Shown: piece after piece, positions 16,510 to 24,650 of the stretch
How positions within the stretch are numbered: the first letter of the stretch is position 1
Layout: the number at the start of each line of letters is the position of its first letter
Assembly (NCBI GenBank): GCA_003135895.1
Contig: PNBE01000158.1
Location: 1 to 63,572 of the forward strand
DNA from: Candidatus Dormiibacterota bacterium
Lineage (GTDB): Bacteria > Chloroflexota > Dormibacteria > Aeolococcales > Aeolococcaceae
Length of the DNA: 63,572 nucleotides
Direction of reading: 5' to 3'
Notes under the pieces: model-generated
The model's database searches: none
What the model saw: only the letters and a program-made list of their open reading frames with translations
Told to the model about the DNA's origin: nothing
Program-made: the position numbers and the translations under genes

Positions 16510-17292
16510 TTGCCTCGATTCTCCGCAAACCTCGAGTTTCTCTTTCAGGAGCTCCCGTTTCTCGATCGATTCGCAGGGGCGGCTGCGTCCGGCTTCAGCA
16601 GCGTCGAATACATGTTCCCGTATACCCAGGATGTCGGGCTGGTGGCGCGAACACTGCAGGCCAACAACCTGAGGCTCGACTTGTTCAACCTGCCCGCCGG
16701 AGACTTCGCGGCGGGTGAGCGAGGCATCGCGGTCGATCCCTCACGCGTCAGCGAATTCGACGGCGGCGTCGACGATGCCCTCAGGATTGCCCGCGAACTT
16801 CGCTGTTCCAAGGTCAACTGTCTGGTCGGCCGGTCCGTGCCGGGGCACGATTTCGAGCAGCAGTACAACTGCCTTGTCGACAACCTCAGACGTGCGCATG
16901 ATCGGCTGGCAGCCGACCACCTCTCGCTGCAGGTTGAGTTGCTGAATCCGATCGAGACTCCCGGATTCTTCCTCGACAATCTCGACCTGGTTGAGCGCGT
17001 GCTGGGAGATGTGCCCGGGCTCCGATTTCAGTGCGACCTCTACCACGTCCAGAGAACTCGCGGGGAGTTGATTGGCACGCTGCGCAGATTCGCACCCAGG
17101 ATTGGTCATGTACAGATCGCCGATGCCCCGGAGCGTCATGAGCCCGGCACCGGTGAGATCAACTACCGACGCGTTTTCCAGGAGATCGACGCGATCGGCT
17201 ACTCCGGCAGGGTTGGGCTCGAGTACAAGCCATCCGGCGCCACCACAGCCTCGTTCGAATGGATCAGCGAGTACGGCTACGACGTCGGTTGA
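16510..17292 (+). CDS. hyi: hydroxypyruvate isomerase-like TIM-barrel protein
   Basis: A 260-residue sugar-isomerase-type TIM barrel matching hydroxypyruvate isomerase. It starts MPRFSANLEFLFQELPFLDR; later segments include VELLNPIETPGFFLDN with a metal-ligand Glu, QCDLYHVQR, and HVQIADAPERHEPGTGEINY leading to GLEYKPSG with the second Glu. Hyi interconverts hydroxypyruvate and tartronate semialdehyde, the substrate of the GlxR-like enzyme encoded 76 bases downstream. The start is TTG at 16510 with GGAGAGG five bases upstream. The glyoxylate carboligase that usually accompanies this pair is not recognisable in the window. Confidence 0.88.
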   Translation: MPRFSANLEFLFQELPFLDRFAGAAASGFSSVEYMFPYTQDVGLVARTLQANNLRLDLFNLPAGDFAAGERGIAVDPSRVSEFDGGVDDALRIARELRCSKVNCLVGRSVPGHDFEQQYNCLVDNLRRAHDRLAADHLSLQVELLNPIETPGFFLDNLDLVERVLGDVPGLRFQCDLYHVQRTRGELIGTLRRFAPRIGHVQIADAPERHEPGTGEINYRRVFQEIDAIGYSGRVGLEYKPSGATTASFEWISEYGYDVG

Positions 17293-17368
17293 CCGGCATT
17301 CCCGAAGCAGGTAACACCCAGCGACTGTTCCGCTGCATTCACAACCGCTGACACCAAAGGGGGCTCAC

Positions 17369-18274
17369 GTGGCACAGCCGCCGATCCGCGAAGTCGGTTT
17401 CATCGGACTCGGCGTGATGGGATTGCCGATGGCGATCAATCTAGTGCGCGCCGGTGTCCATGTGACGGCGTACTCGCGTTCGCCCTCCCCCGTTGAACTC
17501 TTCGTTCGCGCGGGCGGAACGGGCGCGTCCTCCATCGAACAAGCTGCCCGCGACAAGGACTGTGTCGTGATGATGCTGCCGGACACGCCCGACGTCGAGA
17601 GGGTCCTGCTCACACCTGGAGGCGTTGTCGAGAGTGCACGCCGGGGGACGGTGGTGCTGGACATGAGCACCATCTCGCCGCTGGCGACCCGCCGGTTCGC
17701 CGCGACACTGCGCACGCATGGTCTCGACCTGGTGGACGCGCCCGTGTCCGGAGGCCAGACCGGCGCGGAAAACGCAACCCTGTCGATCATGGTCGGTGGG
17801 TCGGACACCGCGTTTGCGCGCGTGCATCCCATCCTCGAGATGCTCGGGAAGACCATCGTCCACATCGGCGATTCCGGCGCCGGCCAGGTTGCCAAAGCCT
17901 GCAACCAGCTGATCGTCAGCGTGACCATCGAAGCGGTGGCCGAAGCGCTGACATTGGCGCAGGCTGCAGGCGTCTCACCACGCCGTACGCGCGAGGCGCT
18001 CCTGGGCGGATTTGCGGCCAGCCGGGTCCTGGAGGTGCACGGACAGCGGATGCTGGACGCCAACTTCCAGCCGGGGTTTCGCGCCAGGTTGCATCTGAAG
18101 GATGCCGAGATTGTCCTGGAGACATCACGCCACTTGACGCTCGATCTTCCAGCCGCCGGAGTGGCGAGAGCCGCCCTTCAGCGCCTGGTTGACGCCGGCG
18201 GAGGTGACCAGGACCACTCCGCCCTGGTCACCACCATCGAAAACGCGAGGTTCCCGTTCACCGATCCCGCGTAA
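17369..18274 (+). CDS. glxR: tartronate semialdehyde reductase-like beta-hydroxyacid dehydrogenase
   Basis: A 301-residue 3-hydroxyisobutyrate/tartronate semialdehyde reductase-family enzyme. It has cofactor motif GFIGLGVMGLPMAINL, substrate loop DAPVSGGQTGAE and catalytic Lys in GQVAKACNQL. It reduces tartronate semialdehyde to D-glycerate with NAD(P)H if it works with Hyi, which the adjacency suggests. The start is GTG at 17369 with AAAGGGGG upstream. 3-hydroxyisobutyrate or a related beta-hydroxyacid is the main alternative substrate. The VOC gene downstream is convergent. Confidence 0.87.
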   Translation: MAQPPIREVGFIGLGVMGLPMAINLVRAGVHVTAYSRSPSPVELFVRAGGTGASSIEQAARDKDCVVMMLPDTPDVERVLLTPGGVVESARRGTVVLDMSTISPLATRRFAATLRTHGLDLVDAPVSGGQTGAENATLSIMVGGSDTAFARVHPILEMLGKTIVHIGDSGAGQVAKACNQLIVSVTIEAVAEALTLAQAAGVSPRRTREALLGGFAASRVLEVHGQRMLDANFQPGFRARLHLKDAEIVLETSRHLTLDLPAAGVARAALQRLVDAGGGDQDHSALVTTIENARFPFTDPA

Positions 18275-18302
18275 GCACGCGAGGGCAGCGCGCCGGCGTT
18301 GG

Positions 18303-18716
18303 TCACGACCTCTTCTGATTCACCTCGACGACGTTGAGCGCGGCATCGTAGAAGTAGATCTGGTAGAAGCCTTCGAGGGCCCACGTTCCTGAATCCTCGA
18401 ACGGCACGTTCTCGCGACGCAACGCGTCCTTCACCGCTTCGATATCGTCGACGTTGATCGCGAGGTGGCCGGTGAGAGTCGGATGCAGAAACAGGTGATT
18501 GTCGTAGCTGAACCGCTGCGTGGGTCGGCTCATGTGCACCTGGCAGCGGCCGTCGTCGAAGAACGCCCGCGTGGCCGAACTCCTGTCAGTGACGATCCCA
18601 CCGCCCGGCTGGTATGGAAAGGGCTCTTCCTCCATCCCCAGGACGCGCGTATAGAACGCTGCGTTCTCGCGGATGTTCTGCACCGGAATATTGACGTGAT
18701 GAAGCCGCCAGCCCAT
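18303..18716 (-). CDS. VOC-superfamily (glyoxalase-type) metalloprotein
   Basis: A 137-residue vicinal-oxygen-chelate domain protein with the paired beta-alpha-beta-beta-beta modules: RLHHVNIPVQNIRENAAFY at the start, GHLAINVDDIEAVKDAL in the middle, and VVEVNQ at the end. Candidate metal ligands are the His in HHVNIP, the His in GHLAI and the Glu in VVEVN. The ATG at 18716 has a strong AAGGAGG seven bases upstream; the longer frame has no such site. Family members are glyoxalases, extradiol dioxygenases, epimerases and resistance proteins. It lies 46 bases after the SDR gene, in the same operon. Confidence 0.85.
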   Translation of the reverse strand: MGWRLHHVNIPVQNIRENAAFYTRVLGMEEEPFPYQPGGGIVTDRSSATRAFFDDGRCQVHMSRPTQRFSYDNHLFLHPTLTGHLAINVDDIEAVKDALRRENVPFEDSGTWALEGFYQIYFYDAALNVVEVNQKRS

Positions 18717-18762
18717 GGTTGCACCTCCTTGTTGCGTGAATATCTGCAGCGATGCTGCGCTC

Positions 18763-19590
18763 TCAGTAATTGATTCCCCGGTACGCGCCGCCATCGACCG
18801 TGATCGCCTGTCCCGTGATCGCCCCGTTCACCGGCGACGCGAGCAGGACGACAAGCGGGGCAATATCAGTCGGCTCGACGACCCGTCCGATCGGAAGATA
18901 CGTGGCCAGATCCGCCTCAGCCTCGGCTTCGGTGGTCCCCATCTCAGCAGCTCGACGCTTGATTCGCGCCGGGTGCCGGTCCGTTCGCGTGATGTGTGGG
19001 TGAATCACGTTGACGAGCACGCCATCCTTGATGACCTGTTCGCCGAGCATCTTTGCGAAGTTCGTGATCATGGCATTCCCCAGGCCCGACACCATGGGGT
19101 TGCCCTCGGTCGACGGGCGTTCCCGCCCTCGCATCACCATGCGCGCGCTCGTGCCCGCGATGAAGATGATCCTGCCGGAGTGCGCCGACTGCATATAGGG
19201 AAGGACCGCGCGCGAGAGGCGTATCGCCGCCAGGGCTTTCCCGCCGACTCGAGACATGATCTGATCGTCGCTGGCGTCCGCCAGCTTTGACGGCGCGCTG
19301 TCGACGTTGGCGCCGGCGTTGTTCACCAGGATGTCGATTCCGCCGAATGCGGCGGTCACCTTATCGATGACGCCCTGACATGCGGCGGCATCGGTGAGGT
19401 CGGCTGGGAGGATCAGACATTCCGCGCCGAGCGCGCGGATTTCCCCGGCCGTGGTCTGCAGCGCCGCCTCGCCTCGGGAGCAGATGGCGACCCTGGCACC
19501 CTCCGCCGCAAACGCAAGTGCAATCTGCCGCCCGATACCGCGGCTCCCGCCGGTCACCAGGACGGACTTCCCCGAGAGTTGCAAATCCAT
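18763..19590 (-). CDS. SDR-fold oxidoreductase with altered catalytic motif
   Basis: A 275-residue short-chain dehydrogenase fold with TGGSRGIGRQIA for cofactor binding, LPADLTD and LVNNAGAN. Where the Tyr-x-x-x-Lys pair is expected the sequence reads SGLGNAMITNF, so Tyr and Lys align with Ser and Asn; the upstream catalytic Ser region (IAGTSARM) is present. Either another Tyr/Lys pair serves or the chemistry differs. The C-terminal GAITGQAITVDGGAYRG is typical of FabG-like SDRs. It lies between the flavoprotein gene (23 bases upstream) and the VOC gene, forming a three-gene unit. Confidence 0.83.
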   Translation of the reverse strand: MDLQLSGKSVLVTGGSRGIGRQIALAFAAEGARVAICSRGEAALQTTAGEIRALGAECLILPADLTDAAACQGVIDKVTAAFGGIDILVNNAGANVDSAPSKLADASDDQIMSRVGGKALAAIRLSRAVLPYMQSAHSGRIIFIAGTSARMVMRGRERPSTEGNPMVSGLGNAMITNFAKMLGEQVIKDGVLVNVIHPHITRTDRHPARIKRRAAEMGTTEAEAEADLATYLPIGRVVEPTDIAPLVVLLASPVNGAITGQAITVDGGAYRGINY

Positions 19591-19613
19591 TCGTATTCCT
19601 CAGCCTTTTCGAT

Positions 19614-21152
19614 TCATGACCAGTTGGAGCCGGCGACCACCGGTGCGCCACCGTCGAGAGCGCCGGTCACCGCGGCCTTCCCTGCGCTGGTACCCGCTAG
19701 CCGTCCGAAGACGGCCCCCGAAGTGAGTCCGGTGCCCCCGGGATAGTTGAAGTAGAAGAGACCGCCCACCAGTTCACCGCACGCGTAGAGGCCCGAGAGA
19801 GGTTGCCCCTCGGTGTCGATCACGCGCGCGTCCTGGTCGATGTGCAGTCCGCCAAAGGTGAAGGTGATGCCGCACGTCACCTGGTACGCCGCGTACGGCG
19901 GCTCATCGATGAGGTTCGCCCAGTTGGACTTCGGAATCGGCAGATCCGCGCGGCGCCCGTCTTTCACGTTGGGGTCGAACGGAATGTCGGCTCGGATCGA
20001 CTCGTTGTATTCCTGCACGGTCTTCACGAACTGCCTCGCGTCGACGCCGTCGAGCTTCTCCGCGAGCTGCTCGATGCTGTCGGCGACGACCTTGGTGACC
20101 TGGCGGATCCGGTACTCATCGCGGAGCAGGTGGGTGACCTTCTGGTCGAAAATCTGCCAGGCGAACTGGTGCGGCTGGCGAAGGATCACCTGGCCATAGC
20201 TGGCATAGGTGTAATTGCGGAAGTCAGCACCCTCGTCGACGAATCGACGGCCCTCGGCATTGACCATGATCCCGAACGGATAGCTGTGTTTCTGAAACCC
20301 ATCACCCACGGCGAGATCACCGAATTCCGGTGCATTGCGATCCCATCCGACCGCATGGCAGCCGGACCAGTTGCCGAACGGCATGGCTCCGGCGTCGAGC
20401 GCGATTCGGATGCCGTCACCGGTGTTGAAGCGCGTTCCGCGAACCTTTGCGAGATCCCACCCGGGACCGAGATAGCGCGTTCGCCATTCTGTGTTCGCCT
20501 GGAATCCACCCGAGGCCAGCACAACCGCGGTGGCGGGGAGATCCGTCTCTCGACCACCCTGGCGGATGCGAACACCTTCGATCTGCCCGCTGCTCGACGT
20601 GAGCAGGGAAATAGCGCGCGCCTGGTAGCGCACCTCGATGCCGGCCGCGTCGGCGGCGTTGAACAGGGCCTCGATGAGGCCCGGGCCTCCACCGCTGGCT
20701 TCAATGGTCAGGCCGCCCCAGAATCTGAAGCGATTGTTGACCTTGAAGGCCTGCCGTCCGTAGATCGGCAGAAAGCGAACGCCCTTGGTGGTCATCCATT
20801 TGAGGGTGCGAAAGCTTCTCGTCGCCAGGGTCTCGACAAGATCGGGATCGGCGCGGAACTCGGTCACCCGGGCCATGTCGGCCATGAACGCCGCCTCACC
20901 GTATTCGCCGAAGTCGGTGATGCTGCGGTCCTCAGCGGACAGGTCGGGCATCAGCTCCATCAGCTGCTCCACGCCGTCGTAGGCAACCCGCATCGCACCG
21001 GCGGTGAACGCGGTGTTGCCCCCCCGCTCGCCGCGTCCGGCGCGCTCGAGGACGATGACCCTCGCTCCCTGCTCGACTGCCGCCAGCGCCGCACACAGCC
21101 CCGCATTGCCTGCGCCAACAACGATCACATCAGCGTTCGGGGTACTCGCCAC
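19614..21152 (-). CDS. FAD-dependent tricarballylate/fumarate dehydrogenase-like flavoprotein
   Basis: A 512-residue flavoprotein of the succinate dehydrogenase/fumarate reductase/3-ketosteroid dehydrogenase superfamily. It has N-terminal FAD motif IVVGAGNAGLCAALAA, LERAGRGERGGNT, VVLASGGFQAN, and the C-terminal FAD/substrate segment FNYPGGTGLTSGAVFGRLAG. It most resembles tricarballylate dehydrogenase TcuA in length and C-terminal motif. It would introduce or reduce a C=C bond next to carboxylates. GTG at 21152 is preceded by AGGAGAAAG. It is divergent from the GntR gene, with tandem GTATACCGGA boxes between them. Confidence 0.87.
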   Translation of the reverse strand: MASTPNADVIVVGAGNAGLCAALAAVEQGARVIVLERAGRGERGGNTAFTAGAMRVAYDGVEQLMELMPDLSAEDRSITDFGEYGEAAFMADMARVTEFRADPDLVETLATRSFRTLKWMTTKGVRFLPIYGRQAFKVNNRFRFWGGLTIEASGGGPGLIEALFNAADAAGIEVRYQARAISLLTSSSGQIEGVRIRQGGRETDLPATAVVLASGGFQANTEWRTRYLGPGWDLAKVRGTRFNTGDGIRIALDAGAMPFGNWSGCHAVGWDRNAPEFGDLAVGDGFQKHSYPFGIMVNAEGRRFVDEGADFRNYTYASYGQVILRQPHQFAWQIFDQKVTHLLRDEYRIRQVTKVVADSIEQLAEKLDGVDARQFVKTVQEYNESIRADIPFDPNVKDGRRADLPIPKSNWANLIDEPPYAAYQVTCGITFTFGGLHIDQDARVIDTEGQPLSGLYACGELVGGLFYFNYPGGTGLTSGAVFGRLAGTSAGKAAVTGALDGGAPVVAGSNWS

Positions 21153-21252
21153 CTTTCTCCTCGAGGGACTGGTTCCGCACGCTCGGCGGGATCGGACGTC
21201 AAACGGGCGATCAGCTCAGGGAATGGCCGGGGAGCACGCTTGCAATGCGTAC

Positions 21253-21272
21253 GTATACCGGAGTATACCGGA
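21253..21272. promoter_or_regulatory. tandem GTATACCGGA boxes, probable GntR operator
   Basis: GTATACCGGA occurs twice head to tail (21253-21262 and 21263-21272), placing the two GTATAC palindromes exactly one helical turn apart. The site lies between the divergent flavoprotein operon and the gntR gene. GTATAC-centred operators are common for GntR/FCD regulators. Confidence 0.65.
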
Positions 21273-21435
21273 GCCCGCAATGGTCGACAACTACCGGGCC
21301 TCAGCGCGCGATCCGCTACGCTGCTACGAATCTTGGCGGTGGCCAAACCTGGTCGGCGGTCGGGCACTCACCCGCCGTGCGCCCGGTCTTCCCCGGAATT
21401 GCTCGACATGACTCTCGGAATGGTGAGGGACCCAT

Positions 21436-22071
21436 TTGTCTGTCTATGAGGCACTGCGCACCCACATTCTCGATGGCGACCTCCCGCCGGGCACGCCGCT
21501 CGTCGAAGCCGCGCTGGCCAAGCGATTGGGGGTGAGCCGTACACCCATCCGCGAGGCGCTGCGACGGCTGGAGCAGGACACCCTGGTGGAGCGGGTCCAC
21601 AGGGGGCTCCAGGTCCGGGCTCGAAGCCCCGCCGAGATTTTGGAGATCTACGAGGTGCGCATCGTGCTCGAGGGAACGGCCGCGCGCGCGGCCAGTCAGC
21701 GCTTCACTGAAATCGATCGCATCCGCCTTCGCCAGCTGGCGGCATCGCTCGCGCAGCGGCAATCGGCGCCGTCCCAGGAACTGGCCGCCTTGAATCTCCA
21801 GTTCCACAAGGCGATCTGGCAGGCAAGCCACAATCAGACGCTCATCGATGTCCTGGAGCGCCTCCATGTGCATCTGTATCGCTACCCGGATACCACGTAT
21901 GCGCTGCCGGGACGAGCACAGAGCTCCCTGGAGGAACACGAGGAGCTGATGGACGCGATCTTCAGCGGGGCCGGCGATCGCGCTGCCACGATTGCCTCGC
22001 AGCACATGACGATCGCGCGCGACCTCCGTCTTGACATGTGGGCGAGCGACCCGGCGAGCCTTCCGCTCTGA
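21436..22071 (+). CDS. GntR family regulator, FadR/FCD subfamily
   Basis: A 211-residue GntR regulator. The winged helix (YEALRTHILDGDLPPGTPLV, then LAKRLGVSRTPIREALRRLE) occupies residues 4-60 and an all-helical FCD ligand domain follows, with likely metal/ligand residues in RIVLEGTAAR, LNLQFHKAIW and LEEHEELMDAI. FCD regulators sense small carboxylates or hydroxyacids. TTG at 21436 has GAGG eight or nine bases upstream. It sits among acid-catabolism genes, divergent from a flavoprotein operon and convergent with the large operon ending at 22097, and is the best candidate local regulator. Confidence 0.9.
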   Translation: MSVYEALRTHILDGDLPPGTPLVEAALAKRLGVSRTPIREALRRLEQDTLVERVHRGLQVRARSPAEILEIYEVRIVLEGTAARAASQRFTEIDRIRLRQLAASLAQRQSAPSQELAALNLQFHKAIWQASHNQTLIDVLERLHVHLYRYPDTTYALPGRAQSSLEEHEELMDAIFSGAGDRAATIASQHMTIARDLRLDMWASDPASLPL

Positions 22072-22096
22072 CGCCTGCGGCTGCGCTGTCGTCGAT

Positions 22097-22852
22097 TCAG
22101 GTGTCGGCGACGACCCGGGGCAGATCCGCATGCCAGAGACCGCTGGGCCGTGCGCGTCCATACGCCTGGATCTCACCGCCGACGAATTGATCGCCGCTGA
22201 CCGACATCACGCTGACAACGACCTCCGCCGCTTCGTCGGGAGTCATCCAGAGGTGGCGCTCAGCGGCTGGAATCATCCGCTCGCTGAGCGCGGTGACCAC
22301 CGGCCCCGGGCTCACCGCGCACATCCGGATGCCGCTGTCGCGGAATTCCTCCATGAGCGCCTTGGTCACCCCGAGAAGTCCCCACTTCGATGCGATGTAC
22401 GCGCTCCGCAGGGGGCCCGCATGGGTCGACCAGATCGACGTGATGTTGATGATCGACCCGGACCCGTGTTGCAGCATGCCGGGTAACACCGCGCGCATGC
22501 AGTTCACGGGGCCATTCAGGTTAACGTCGATGATTCGGCGGAAGTCGTCGGCGGGGAGATCGAGAAAGCGCTCGAACTGGCCGATTCCCGCCGAGTTGAT
22601 GAGCCCGTCCACCCGGCCGGCTCGCTCCTCGGTCTCCCTGAGCGCGTCTCCAACCTGGGCGGTGTCGGTGATGTCGCAGCGGATATGCGACGCGGTTGCC
22701 TCGTCAGATGAGGAACGGTCCCAGGTGACCACGTGCCGCCCGCGGGAGCGCAGCAGGTCGGCGACGCGAGAACCGATCTCGCCCGCGCCGCCGGTGACGA
22801 TCACGCATCCGGTGGTGGCTGATGTCGGGCTTGCCTCAGGCTCGGCCATCAC
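22097..22852 (-). CDS. short-chain dehydrogenase/reductase
   Basis: A 251-residue classical SDR with TGGAGEIGSRVA for NAD(P) binding, LINSAGIG, catalytic Ser in INITSIWSTH, and intact Tyr-x-x-x-Lys in SAYIASKWG. It is the last gene of the eight-gene minus-strand operon; its ATG overlaps the PrpF-like stop (ATGA). It probably oxidises or reduces a hydroxy/keto intermediate of the pathway. Unlike the SDR at 18763 its catalytic residues are all conserved. Confidence 0.9.
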   Translation of the reverse strand: MMAEPEASPTSATTGCVIVTGGAGEIGSRVADLLRSRGRHVVTWDRSSSDEATASHIRCDITDTAQVGDALRETEERAGRVDGLINSAGIGQFERFLDLPADDFRRIIDVNLNGPVNCMRAVLPGMLQHGSGSIINITSIWSTHAGPLRSAYIASKWGLLGVTKALMEEFRDSGIRMCAVSPGPVVTALSERMIPAAERHLWMTPDEAAEVVVSVMSVSGDQFVGGEIQAYGRARPSGLWHADLPRVVADT

Positions 22853-24039
22853 CTCGACCCTCCGATGGTGGCTCCTCGAGCAGCACGCACTGGGCCCGGT
22901 TGCTTGAGAAACGCTGAGCCCTTGAGCAGCCGGCGCGCGGTGCGGACGATGGACGCAGAGATCACAGTCGGTGTCTCAGCGCCGTCGTCGAGTTTGATCG
23001 ACGCGCAGATCGTTCCGCTGGGATGCGCGATGCAGATCGTGTCATCGCGCGGTGGCGATGACACCGCGTGCGGAATCGTCCCATCGATGCGACACGCCGC
23101 CGCGGTGCAGATGGCGACCGTCAGGGCATAGGAATGAATGACCCGCCCCATCGCCACGGTCCGCCCCGTCAACTGGATGGCGTCTGATCCGGGCGGGGGT
23201 GGCGACACGATCGCCATCCGCGGCACCACCGGTGAGCGCAGCGCGGCCTCATCGGCGCGCTCCGCCACCTTGAGCAGCACCGCGCAACCGCCCCTGATCT
23301 CCTCCAGCAACGACAGCAGCGCACCATCGGCGTTGAGATCGTCAGCCGGCTCGCTGCCGCTCAAACCGAGATCCGACGCTCGGACGAAGACCGTGGGATG
23401 GCTGACATCGACAATCGAGATGACGAACGCGCCGCGCGTGGTCTCGATCTCGTCTTGCAGATGCCCGGTCGGCAGGAGACGGCCGAACACGCTCCCTGCC
23501 GGGTTGAGGAACTCGAGAACGATGGGTGCTCCGGTCCCTGGTACTCCATCCACCTTGTACTCGCCCTCATACCTCGCGAGACCACCGTGCACGGGGACGT
23601 GGGCGAGGATGCGCGCATGTGAGTTGTGGTTCAGCATTCGCACCACGGTGATGGGCTCCGTGACTGCCACCAATCCCTCATCCACCGCGTAGGCACCGAC
23701 TGCAGCCGAGAGGTTGCCGCAGTTGCCTGAGTAGTCGACGATCGCCACATCCGTGCCAACCTGGACTGCCGTGTATTCGACGTCGGTCTCGGCGGCCTCG
23801 CCGGCTTGAATGATCATGACCTTGCTCGTGTTCACGTGGGTGCCGCCCAGGCCGTCGAGTTGCATCGGGTCCGGACTTCCCATGAGGTCGAGCAGCGCCA
23901 AGTCCCGTGCAGGTCCCGGGGCCGGGAGGTCGTCGTTGCGGACGAACACCCCCTTGCTCGTCCCGCCTCGCATCATCACCACCGGAACCACCGACTGATC
24001 GTCAGCGTGACGAGTCCGGTCAGGCGTGTGATCGTGCAT
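22849..24039 (-). CDS. PrpF-family isomerase/tautomerase
   Basis: A 396-residue PrpF-family protein with the diaminopimelate epimerase-like double-lobed fold. Signature segments are MMRGGTSKGVFV near residue 22, DYSGNCGNLSAAVG with the likely catalytic Cys near residue 112, and ICIAHPSGTI near the C-terminus. Members move C=C bonds in polycarboxylates: 2-methylaconitate isomerase, aconitate isomerase and 4-oxalomesaconate tautomerase. The ATG at 24039 immediately follows the SRPBCC stop and has GGAGG four bases upstream. No acnD or prpB/C genes are present, so it is not the methylcitrate cycle enzyme in its usual setting. Confidence 0.88.
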   Translation of the reverse strand: MHDHTPDRTRHADDQSVVPVVMMRGGTSKGVFVRNDDLPAPGPARDLALLDLMGSPDPMQLDGLGGTHVNTSKVMIIQAGEAAETDVEYTAVQVGTDVAIVDYSGNCGNLSAAVGAYAVDEGLVAVTEPITVVRMLNHNSHARILAHVPVHGGLARYEGEYKVDGVPGTGAPIVLEFLNPAGSVFGRLLPTGHLQDEIETTRGAFVISIVDVSHPTVFVRASDLGLSGSEPADDLNADGALLSLLEEIRGGCAVLLKVAERADEAALRSPVVPRMAIVSPPPPGSDAIQLTGRTVAMGRVIHSYALTVAICTAAACRIDGTIPHAVSSPPRDDTICIAHPSGTICASIKLDDGAETPTVISASIVRTARRLLKGSAFLKQPGPVRAARGATIGGSR

Positions 24040-24648
24040 CTATCCTCCGGATGCCTCGCCATGCGCCGCTAGACGCTCCACCTGGTTTGCGATCTTGTTG
24101 GCGAGATCCTCTGCGGCAGGCGCCAACATCGGCTCGATCATCGCATCGACCACCGGGCCGATGACACCGCCGCTCTTCATCCGGAGGGTGAATGCCAGCT
24201 GTGAGGCCGCCGGCCCGGTCTGGCTGACGATCCGCTCGGTCTGCTGCGGATTGCTTCGCCGGTAGAAGAAGAGGATCACCCTGCTTCGCAGGGATTGCCA
24301 CCAGCCCTTCCGCGGGGGAACCGGCGCCGGCCCGGCCGCGGCATCGCCCTCGGCCGCCACGGGACCCATCACGAACAGCCCCTCCCCCTCTGTCTGCTCA
24401 TCGATACCCGACATCGTGAACGCCACTCGCGCGGGGCCGGCCCATTCGGTGATGTGGACGCGGAATTGCACCACCCTCGACAGCACCCCGACATCTCCCT
24501 TGAGCGTCCATATCGAGTCGGAGTCGTCGATGACCTCATGCGACTGATAGCCAGTCACATATGGCGCCCAGTTGTCCATGACCTTGACAAAGTCCCAGAT
24601 GGCCGTCTGGGGCGCATGGACGACGGTGGTGTACGCGACCTCCGGCAC
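24040..24648 (-). CDS. SRPBCC-fold (polyketide cyclase-like) protein
   Basis: A protein of about 202 residues with a START/SRPBCC-type lipid- or aromatic-binding fold: VAYTTVVHAPQTAIWDFVKV, then WTLKGDVGVLSRVVQFRVHI, and a C-terminal helix ending EDLANKIANQVERLAA. A basic insert (WWQSLRSRVILFFYRRS) interrupts the middle. The GTG at 24648 lies two bases after the flavoprotein stop. It could bind or process the hydrophobic substrate of the operon; an enzymatic role is not evident. Confidence 0.75.
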   Translation of the reverse strand: MPEVAYTTVVHAPQTAIWDFVKVMDNWAPYVTGYQSHEVIDDSDSIWTLKGDVGVLSRVVQFRVHITEWAGPARVAFTMSGIDEQTEGEGLFVMGPVAAEGDAAAGPAPVPPRKGWWQSLRSRVILFFYRRSNPQQTERIVSQTGPAASQLAFTLRMKSGGVIGPVVDAMIEPMLAPAAEDLANKIANQVERLAAHGEASGG

Positions 24649-24650
24649 CG

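Noticed and set aside
19803-21449. Plus-strand ORF of 548 codons
   Set aside because: Antisense to the tricarballylate dehydrogenase-like gene and running across the gntR control region; no recognisable domain.
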